From assembly GCA_030055235.1 (NCBI GenBank), contig JASGUW010000163.1:1-38734 (forward strand): a stretch of 38,734 nucleotides of DNA. Reading direction: 5' to 3'. The notes beneath the pieces were generated by a model. The model was not told the DNA's origin. It saw only the letters and a list, made by a program, of their open reading frames with translations, and did no database searches. How positions within the stretch are numbered: position 1 is the stretch's first letter; each line of letters starts with the position of its first letter. The position numbers were made by a program, and so were the translations under genes. Positions 32,793 to 38,734 of the stretch are shown here, piece by piece. This stretch comes from Bacillota bacterium. GTDB lineage: Bacteria > Bacillota > Clostridia > Saccharofermentanales > Fastidiosipilaceae.

Positions 32793-34631
32793 CTAGACGC
32801 GCGTGCGCCCGTAGAGCGGACCGTAGGTATCGCAGGCGCGCAGGTCGGCGGCCTCGGCACAGGCGGTCCCGAAGGCCGTCCAGCTGTGCGGCCGGTAGAT
32901 GCGCTCCTCAGGCACGTTGTGCATGACCACCGGGATGCGCAGCATGCTCGCCAGCGTGATCAGATCGCAGCCGATATGGCCGTAGGTGAAGGCGCCGTGG
33001 TTCGCGCCCCAGTTCGCCATCACGGAATAGGCGTCGCGGAAGGCCCCCTGACCCGTCACGCGCGGCGCAAACCAGGTCGTCGGCCAGGTACGGTCGGTGC
33101 GTTTCTGCAAAGCCAGCGACACCTCTTCCGGGAGCAGGACGGCATCGCCTTCGGCGATCTGCAGCACCGGTCCGACACCGTCGATGACGTTCAGGCGCAC
33201 CATGGTCACCGGCATCTCATACGCCGTCTCAAACGACGACGAGAAGCCGCCGCCGCGGAAGTTCGAGAGGTCGGCCGGGCACCACTTGGTGGCGTTCAGG
33301 CAGGCCGCGACATCGTCGCTGGTGAGCTCCCACCACTCCTTCATCAGATGTGTGCCGTCAGCGTCCACCGCCTGCGCAGTCCCGTCGAGCGAAGCCGCCC
33401 CCGAGTTGATCAGGTGAATCACGCCGCCGGCGGCCTTCCCCTCCGGACGCCAGCCGGTCACGCGCTCAATCGCATCCGGGCTCCAGTAGGTGCGCACGTC
33501 GGCGAAGACGGAGGCACGGTTGTTCAGCAGATGCGTGAACAGCATGGCCAGGGCGTTGTTGTTGTCGTTCTCAGTCGCGAAGATGAAAGGCTCGCGGATG
33601 CCGTTCCAGTCGAAGCTGGAATTCAGCATCGCCTCGGCAAAGTCATGGTTCGCGAAGTGGTCGGTCCACTGCCGCTGCCCCTGCACGCCGCCCAGGATCG
33701 CGTTGCGCCCGGCCGCCTCCTCCGCGAAGCCCATCTCGGCCAGTTTCGGGTTACCGATCAGGATGTCGCGCATGATCATCATGCCCAGGATCGAGCGCCG
33801 CCACTGCTCGGCGAATTCCTCCGCACCGAAGGGCTCAATCTCCGGATTGTCGGCGTAGTCCTCAATGTTCTTGTCAAAGCCCTGCGGACACCACTCCTTC
33901 ACCCAGGCCGCTGCACGCTCATACTCCTCGTGGTCGTAGATGCCGCGGGCGATACGCCGCTCGATCTCGATCTGATCCAGCGACTCCCAGCGGATGCCAA
34001 AATAATTCTGGTACATCATCGGCTGTGCGAAGGAGCCCGCGATGCCCATGCAGCTCGAGCCGATCGACGCATAGGACTTCCCGCGCATCTGCCCGACAGC
34101 CATCGCCGCCCGCGCCCAGCGCAGGATCTTCTCCTCGACATCGGCCGGAATCGAATTGTCCTCAATGTCCTGCACATCGCGGCCATAGATCGCGAATGCC
34201 GGCAGTCCCCGCTGCGCATGCGCCGCCATGACCGCCGCCAGATAGACCGCGCCGGGGCGCTCGGTGCCGTTGAAACCCCAGACCGCCTTCGTCGTCAGCG
34301 GATCCAGATCCATGGTTTCAGAGCCATAGCACCAGCAGGGGGTGACAGAGAGTGTAGCGGTGACATTTTGTGATGCGAAATAATCCGCCGCCATCGCCGC
34401 TTCCGCCGCGCCACCGATGCTCGGGTCGGCGATGACGACCTCGACCGGGAGTCCGTTGGAGTAGCGCAGCCGGCTGGTGATGAGCCCGGCGGCTGCCTCG
34501 GCCATCGCTCTGGTCTTCGCCTCCATGGACTCGCGTACGCCCTTGCGGCGACCGTCAATGACAGGCCTGATGCCGATTTTTGGCATGCGTCCGATCAGGC
34601 GCTTCTGGGGATCGTTCATCGGGTGTGACAT
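32793..34631 (-). CDS. fucI: L-fucose isomerase
   Basis: A 612-residue enzyme, close to the 591 of E. coli FucI. The manganese ligands are in FIFATENDNNNA (Glu354), FADVRTYWS (Asp378) and TYGHIGCDLITLASML (His552), matching E. coli Glu337, Asp361 and His528 in order and nearly in spacing. The opening PKIGIRPVIDGRRKGVRESM is also typical. It converts L-fucose to L-fuculose in the cytoplasm. ATG 34631 has AAGGAGGT seven bases upstream; the frame continues 27 codons upstream without reason. No kinase or aldolase of the pathway is nearby. A 939-codon frame on the opposite strand is its shadow. Confidence 0.95.
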   Translation of the reverse strand: MSHPMNDPQKRLIGRMPKIGIRPVIDGRRKGVRESMEAKTRAMAEAAAGLITSRLRYSNGLPVEVVIADPSIGGAAEAAMAADYFASQNVTATLSVTPCWCYGSETMDLDPLTTKAVWGFNGTERPGAVYLAAVMAAHAQRGLPAFAIYGRDVQDIEDNSIPADVEEKILRWARAAMAVGQMRGKSYASIGSSCMGIAGSFAQPMMYQNYFGIRWESLDQIEIERRIARGIYDHEEYERAAAWVKEWCPQGFDKNIEDYADNPEIEPFGAEEFAEQWRRSILGMMIMRDILIGNPKLAEMGFAEEAAGRNAILGGVQGQRQWTDHFANHDFAEAMLNSSFDWNGIREPFIFATENDNNNALAMLFTHLLNNRASVFADVRTYWSPDAIERVTGWRPEGKAAGGVIHLINSGAASLDGTAQAVDADGTHLMKEWWELTSDDVAACLNATKWCPADLSNFRGGGFSSSFETAYEMPVTMVRLNVIDGVGPVLQIAEGDAVLLPEEVSLALQKRTDRTWPTTWFAPRVTGQGAFRDAYSVMANWGANHGAFTYGHIGCDLITLASMLRIPVVMHNVPEERIYRPHSWTAFGTACAEAADLRACDTYGPLYGRTRV

Positions 34632-34762
34632 TGGCTGTACCTCCTTATAATGACAGGTATGGACCGGCTCCCTGCAGGGAAAGCCCGGTAGCTCAAATAA
34701 AAGTAGTTCCATAATAGCGCAGAATCAGCCGCCATGGCGGCGGCGGAAATCGAGGAAGGTAC

Positions 34763-35860
34763 ATGGGGAATCTCTGCGACTATGCGGCGGACATGACGGC
34801 GTCCTTCGCCGAACGCCCCTTTGATGCCGTCGACAGCCTGCTTTTTTCCACTCTCTGCTATCTGCATCTTGACGGGCTTGTCCCGGGACTTGACGCACCC
34901 GGGCAGAGCATCACGATCCGTGAGCTTGCCCATCCGGACCTGAGACCGCGTCTTCTTACCCGCATGCTGGAGGCCGGGGACACCGCCCGGCTCCTCGATA
35001 TGGCGGCGGGGAATCCGCGCTTTGCCGGGATTCGCCTGGCTCTGCACGTCGACGACTTCCGACCCGATGAGAAGAAGCAGTTCGCCGCCCTCTGCTGCCT
35101 GACGGACGACGGCCACTGCCGTGCTGTGTTCCGCGGCACCGACTCGACGCTGCCCGGCTGGCGCGAAAGCGTCAGCCTCCTGTCACATCGGCAGATTCCC
35201 GCGCAGGCGGCCGCCTCTGCCTGGCTCACCGAGGTAGCCCGCCTCCGTCCCGAGCCCCTGACACTCTCCGGCCACTCGAAAGGCGGCAACCTGGCCGTCT
35301 ATGCCGCCATCGACGCTGCCCCTGACGTCGCCGCCCGCATCTGCCGCATCTACGCCCACGATGCCCCGGGCTTTCACGCCGACATCCTGGCCCGTCCCGG
35401 CTCAGCGCCGATCGCCGGGCGCATCGAGAAGACCATGCCGCGTCAGGCGATCGTCGGCCTGCTGCTGGAGCTGCCGGGACCTCCCCCGCGTGTCGTCCGT
35501 GCCGACGGCTTTGCGGCCGCCCAGCACAGCCCCTTCGCCTGGGTCATTGAGGGGGACGATTTTGTCACGGAAAAGGAAGTTTCTCCCTTCTCCCGTGCCT
35601 TTGTTCACAGTCTGATGTCCTGGAGAGAGCGCTTCAACGACGCCGAGCTTGAGCTTTTCTTCGATGCCCTTTTCTCACTGGTTGAAGCCGGAGGCATTCA
35701 GGATTTCGCCGAGCTCGCTTCGGCTCCGCGTATTCCGCTCGCCCAGGTCCGGCGCGCTCTGGAGCTTGTGACGCCGGATCAGCGCCGTATCTTTGCCCAG
35801 GCCCTCCGCGCCCTGGTCAGCAGCCTTGTCGGCCTGCCCGCCGATACTGACGAGAGCTGA
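34763..35860 (+). CDS. Mbeg1-like (DUF2974) alpha/beta hydrolase
   Basis: A 365-residue protein with FRGTDSTLPGWRES and the nucleophile elbow SGHSKGGNLAVYAA (Ser172), then YAHDAPGFH. This is the pattern of DUF2974 proteins, lipase-like hydrolases of Firmicutes with unknown substrates. No signal peptide. Divergent from fucI with 131 bases between starts. GAGGAAGG precedes the ATG. The stop is only seven bases from the left copy of the long direct repeat. Confidence 0.85.
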   Translation: MGNLCDYAADMTASFAERPFDAVDSLLFSTLCYLHLDGLVPGLDAPGQSITIRELAHPDLRPRLLTRMLEAGDTARLLDMAAGNPRFAGIRLALHVDDFRPDEKKQFAALCCLTDDGHCRAVFRGTDSTLPGWRESVSLLSHRQIPAQAAASAWLTEVARLRPEPLTLSGHSKGGNLAVYAAIDAAPDVAARICRIYAHDAPGFHADILARPGSAPIAGRIEKTMPRQAIVGLLLELPGPPPRVVRADGFAAAQHSPFAWVIEGDDFVTEKEVSPFSRAFVHSLMSWRERFNDAELELFFDALFSLVEAGGIQDFAELASAPRIPLAQVRRALELVTPDQRRIFAQALRALVSSLVGLPADTDES

Positions 35861-35867
35861 CGAAGGG

Positions 35868-36551
35868 CAGCGGGAGCCGATTCTGCCATTGCCGCTGGCA
35901 AACACTCTGGCCTGACCAGGCGGAGTTCTTCGAATATTCAAGAAAACAATCATCATGAAAACAATGGATTTCAGGTGATATTCAACAGCTTGCCCGCTCG
36001 TATCATGTGTGGGTCTCCCAGTGTGGAGTTCAACACGACCTGATCTGTCAGTTCTTCAAAATCTTCAAACTACGAATCCCGTGAATCGATGCCCATTATT
36101 TCTGAGATAAAAGACGAAACGCAGGCAGACGGATTTGTGTGTAAGAACAGTCGTCGAGATACGCGTGGACTGTGCCAGGTCCAATCCAGATCGCAGGACT
36201 CTGGACAGGGATCTGGAATGCGGATCGCTCCTGCATGGTCGCTGGTTTCTCCTGTCGCTGCTCTCTCCTGCACGGTTCAGAAGGCACAGAAGGGTCCGGT
36301 CATTGATCGGCTCCGCTTGTACAGCATTCTGCTGGAGCGTGCCTGCTAACTGATCATGCGAAAAACACCCGCTCGCCGCCTCGCCGTACGCGGTTTATGG
36401 CGCAAAACGTCAGGACAAGTTTCGCCAGAAAGATGGCAGCATGAGTATCGACAGCAAACAGGACGTTCAGACAGCTGTGATGCTCGTGCAGCTTGATGAA
36501 CAGGAGCGCTGTCCTGATGCCTCTGCACTGCCGAAGCTGGAGCAGCAGAAG
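35868..36551 (+). repeat. long direct repeat, left copy
   Basis: About 0.68 kb that matches 38056-38734 over its whole length with scattered substitutions and a few small gaps. It holds an inverted repeat CTCTGGACAGG with a decayed partner (around 36182-36212), and ends in a small open frame. Offset between copies is 2188 bases. The short frames on both strands inside it are mostly not conserved as protein. Confidence 0.92.
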
Positions 36552-36617
36552 AAGAGGAGTATGCAAAGACCGGAAAGGAGCCGAAAGCAAAGGCGCAGAT
36601 GTGTTCCTCTTAGCTAA
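36441..36617 (+). CDS. small basic protein at the 3' end of the direct repeat, doubtful
   Basis: A 58-codon frame (MSIDSKQDVQ..) that begins inside the direct repeat and runs 66 bases past it, ending 18 bases before the zincin gene. In the right repeat copy the same phase is open from an earlier ATG (38540), adding the stretch PYAVYGAKRQDKFRQKDGS. In the left copy an extra A in the run at 36361-36365 breaks that longer frame. It may be a leader peptide or the damaged N-terminal part of a repeat-encoded protein. I see no strong ribosome site. Confidence 0.35.
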   Translation: MSIDSKQDVQTAVMLVQLDEQERCPDASALPKLEQQKKRSMQRPERSRKQRRRCVPLS

Positions 36618-36635
36618 TCCCAAGGGGGGTATTCC

Positions 36636-37559
36636 ATGAGCAAGCCAGACCCTGAGATGACCACTGTCCTCGCCCGGATCTTCGCCAAGGCCTGCGGCAA
36701 ATTGAAGAACTGCCTCCTGACACGCTTGAAAGCGCGTGAACAGAACTGGGTACGCCACGGAAACTGCTCCGAAACGACGGAGCAGATCACACGTCTGCCG
36801 GGCTGGGAGAAGACACAGAAGGCTCTGCCTCCGGTCACGTATGAAGATGAAAGCCAGGAACTGCGTCGGGATGGCCTTATCCGTGGCCAGACGGTTCACT
36901 ACCGGATGTCGACGTCGACGAAGAACCCGATCGGGATATCGACCCGGCTGACGAGGCCGGAGATGGCGGACAAATCTGTGCGCTTCTATGACAGTATGCT
37001 GTCGGAGGCGCTGGATCTATACAGGAAGCACTTTAACTTAGATGGGAAGGAACTGCCTCGCACAATCATCCTGTCGGATGATGAATTTGAAGAATTCGTC
37101 CTGGCATCCTACTCGGCTCAGTCGAATACGCTGTTCCTACGAGAGCGCGTGTTTGGTGAACAGAGCTTCCGCGTCGCGTTGAAGACACTGAAGACGAATA
37201 GCGGTATAAGTGGCCCTCTCTTTGCCTTGGAGGGTCAGCCCCTGGCGACGATCATTCATGAACTCGCACACTGGCTCCATGCGGAGTATGCGCGAAACAG
37301 CCCTGAGTTCGGGCCAGGCTATAGCTTACGTGATAGAATGTGGTTCACTGCACAGGAAGTGATAGAAAGAGTCATCAAGCGTCATCCTGATTTTGGCTTC
37401 GGCAAGATCAGTGCATATGCCTACACTAACCTGATCGAAGATCCAGAAGAGCTTATCGCAGAAGCGATCACAAGGTACCTGCTTGGGGACATCAACAACG
37501 AGGTGCGGATCATTATAGAGGAGGTGGGTTATGGGCGTTTTGTTCCCGGAGAGCGATAA
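36636..37559 (+). CDS. HExxH zincin-like metallopeptidase, possible toxin or phage-type domain
   Basis: A 307-residue protein. Residues 1-105 are basic and unrecognised (KACGKLKNCLLTRLKAREQ). From about 110 there is a zincin-like domain: VRFYDSMLSEALDLYRKHF, RTIILSDDEFEEF, and the zinc site LATIIHELAHWLHAEYA (His208, Glu209, His212), then ISAYAYTNLIEDPEELIAEA, where a Glu (272 or 276) could be the third ligand. Similar folds occur at the C-terminus of phage head (MuF) and polymorphic toxin proteins; this link is from pattern only. No signal peptide. AAGGGGGG precedes the ATG. The next gene overlaps it by 29 bases. Confidence 0.7.
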   Translation: MSKPDPEMTTVLARIFAKACGKLKNCLLTRLKAREQNWVRHGNCSETTEQITRLPGWEKTQKALPPVTYEDESQELRRDGLIRGQTVHYRMSTSTKNPIGISTRLTRPEMADKSVRFYDSMLSEALDLYRKHFNLDGKELPRTIILSDDEFEEFVLASYSAQSNTLFLRERVFGEQSFRVALKTLKTNSGISGPLFALEGQPLATIIHELAHWLHAEYARNSPEFGPGYSLRDRMWFTAQEVIERVIKRHPDFGFGKISAYAYTNLIEDPEELIAEAITRYLLGDINNEVRIIIEEVGYGRFVPGER

Positions 37560-37773
37560 GCTGTTTGAGATGATCCGCCGGAGAAATAAGGCAGGGCTTC
37601 GCGTAGAGCCCTATCTCACTACCGTGTGGAATCCGGACGGTAAGCTGGTCTTCGCGCTTAAAGAAGGCGCGCCTCCGGAGTTGCAGACTTCGCTCGATGA
37701 GTTAACTGAGGTGGGGCGCTGGCTCCGCGAATACAGTCGGAAGTACGACATCATGATTCCGCGCGTCTACTAG
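37531..37773 (+). CDS. small partner protein of the zincin, function unknown
   Basis: An 80-residue soluble protein (opening MGVLFPESDKLFEMIRRR, later LTTVWNPDGKLVFALKEG). It starts inside the zincin gene, with GGAGGTGG just before its ATG, so the two are co-translated. I recognise no family. Size, overlap and position directly behind a metallopeptidase would fit an immunity or inhibitor protein, which is inference. A terminator follows. Confidence 0.65.
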   Translation: MGVLFPESDKLFEMIRRRNKAGLRVEPYLTTVWNPDGKLVFALKEGAPPELQTSLDELTEVGRWLREYSRKYDIMIPRVY

Positions 37774-37795
37774 ATACGCGCATACATCACACTGA

Positions 37796-37822
37796 ACAAA
37801 ACCGCCTCCGGGCGGTTTTTTC
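37796..37822 (+). terminator. Rho-independent terminator of the zincin cassette
   Basis: AAAACCGCC (37798-37806), loop TCCG, GGCGGTTTTTT (37811-37821). It begins about 25 bases after the small partner gene. 37830-38055 has no supported gene. Confidence 0.88.
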
Positions 37823-38055
37823 ATGCCGGAAAACGGCCGCGATGAGCGGCATTGCCAAGGCAGTTAAAAGCGTCGATGCAGGGCGTGGCCCGTGACCAGG
37901 TGATGAAAAGCCGCTTGATGGTGAAGTAGCAGGTAAGTGCTGTGGCTGATGGCAAGGGCTTCATCGTGAAGAGGGGTTTCAAGTTAGCCGTGATCGCAGG
38001 TCATTTGAAAGAAGTGTGGGGTGACGAGAAGGACGCAATCCCATCACAATCAGGA

Positions 38056-38734
38056 CAGCGGGAGCCGGTTATGCCATTACCGCTGGCAAACACTCTGGCC
38101 TGGCCAGGCGGAGTTCTTCGAAACATTGATGAAAACAGTATTCGTGAAAACGATGGGTTTCAGATGACGTTCAACAGCTTGCCCGTTCGTATTGTGTGTG
38201 GGTCCCCCGGTGTGAAGTTCAACACGACCTGATCTGTCAGTTCTTCAAAATTATCAAAATCTTCAAACTACGAATCCCGTAATTCCTGAGATAAAAGACG
38301 AAACGCAGGCAGACGGATTTGTGTGTAAGAACCGTCGTCGAGATACGCGTGGACGGTGCCGAGTCCTGTCCAGATCGCAGGACTCTGGACAGGGATCTGG
38401 TATGCGGATCGCTCCTGCATGGTCGCAGGTCTTTCCTGTCGCTGCTCTCTCCTGCACGGTTCAGAAGGCACAGAAGGGTCCGGTCATTGATCGGCTCCGC
38501 CTATACAGCATTCTGCTGCAGCGTGCCTGCTGACAGATCATGCGAAAACACCCGCTCGCCGCCTCGCCGTACGCGGTTTATGGCGCAAAACGTCAGGACA
38601 AGTTTCGCCAGAAAGATGGCAGCATGAGTATCGACAGCAAACAGGACGTTCAGACAGCTGTAGTGCCCGTGCAGCTTGATGAACAGGAGCGCTGCCCTTG
38701 TGCCTTGGTACTGCCGAAGCTGGAGCAGCAGCAG
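38056..38734 (+). repeat. long direct repeat, right copy (runs off the window)
   Basis: Second copy of 35868-36551, beginning CAGCGGGAGCC like the left one. The inverted repeat is perfect here: CCTGTCCAGA and TCTGGACAGG around 38365-38394. A gap of about 14 bases near 38281 and small insertions distinguish it. It reaches the last base of the window, so whether a second gene cassette follows cannot be seen. Confidence 0.92.
38540..38734 (+). CDS. open frame at the window edge in the right repeat copy, partial
   Basis: Open from ATG 38540 (MRKHPLAASPYAVYGAKRQ) to the window end, 65 codons. It is the undisrupted version of the small frame seen in the left repeat copy. It is basic, without a signal peptide, and unrecognised. 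No strong ribosome site is visible, so coding status is unproven. Confidence 0.35.
   Translation, partial: MRKHPLAASPYAVYGAKRQDKFRQKDGSMSIDSKQDVQTAVVPVQLDEQERCPCALVLPKLEQQQ

Noticed and set aside
31554..34373. A 939-codon plus-strand open frame
   Set aside because: It lies antisense to adh and fucI, whose metal-site motifs are intact on the minus strand. Long shadow frames are expected at this GC content.
36089..36353. Short proteins on either strand inside the direct repeat
   Set aside because: They change frame and length between the two repeat copies, so conservation is at the DNA level only.
1..38734. tRNA or rRNA genes
   Set aside because: I looked for the T-arm consensus and conserved rRNA blocks on both strands and saw none; a tRNA search program would be needed to exclude an unusual one.

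Overview
The window looks like a chromosomal segment of a GC-rich Gram-positive anaerobe of the Firmicutes, probably Clostridia-like. The support is an LPXTG cell-wall sorting signal at the left edge, strong Shine-Dalgarno sites and sigma-A type promoters, the order rho - rpmE - DUF1385 - prmC - DUF951 - prfA - sua5 - ywlE typical of that phylum, a DUF6062 gene and an IS200-type element. I cannot name the species.

Layout. 1-900: 3' end of a sortase substrate, a terminator, and a small gene on the minus strand. 1.3-4.7 kb: MFS transporter plus glycoside hydrolase family 2, a sugar uptake and hydrolysis pair. 4.7-6.8 kb: an unknown membrane protein and an MreB-type gene, divergent. 7.0-10.0 kb: rho with a long charged insert, coupled to an acidic membrane protein. 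10.0-11.0 kb: nested palindromic repeats. 11.1-16.5 kb: rpmE, then DUF1385, prmC, DUF951, prfA, sua5 and an arginine-phosphatase-like gene, mostly overlapping. 16.5-18.6 kb: two tandem hairpin arrays around a decayed IS200-type element. 18.6-21.6 kb: prfC and a DUF815 ATPase on the minus strand, divergent from a yebC operon (yebC, P-loop/Asp23 fusion, DUF6062, DsrE-like, unknown) at 21.7-25.2 kb. 25.3-26.0 kb: PHP-domain gene. 26.0-27.7 kb: AT-rich DNA with a third hairpin array. 27.7-30.5 kb: Smr protein, family 4 uracil-DNA glycosylase, secreted C39-like peptidase, and a membrane-anchored partner. 30.5-31.3 kb: a hairpin array and module that is an inverted copy of the one at 18 kb. 31.7-34.6 kb: L-fucose isomerase and a zinc alcohol dehydrogenase. 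34.8-35.9 kb: Mbeg1-like alpha/beta hydrolase. 35.9 kb to the end: a direct repeat of about 0.68 kb flanking a two-gene cassette (HExxH zincin and a small overlapping gene); the second repeat copy runs off the window.

Most of the window is translation, transcription and cell-shape housekeeping. The unusual material is intergenic: at least four families of tandem hairpin units with 61- or 70-bp periods. In one family the inner arms differ between units yet stay complementary. One composite repeat occurs as an inverted pair about 12 kb apart. The other notable part is the repeat-flanked metallopeptidase cassette at the right edge, which may be one unit of a larger array. All identifications come from motif recognition and reading; no database was searched.
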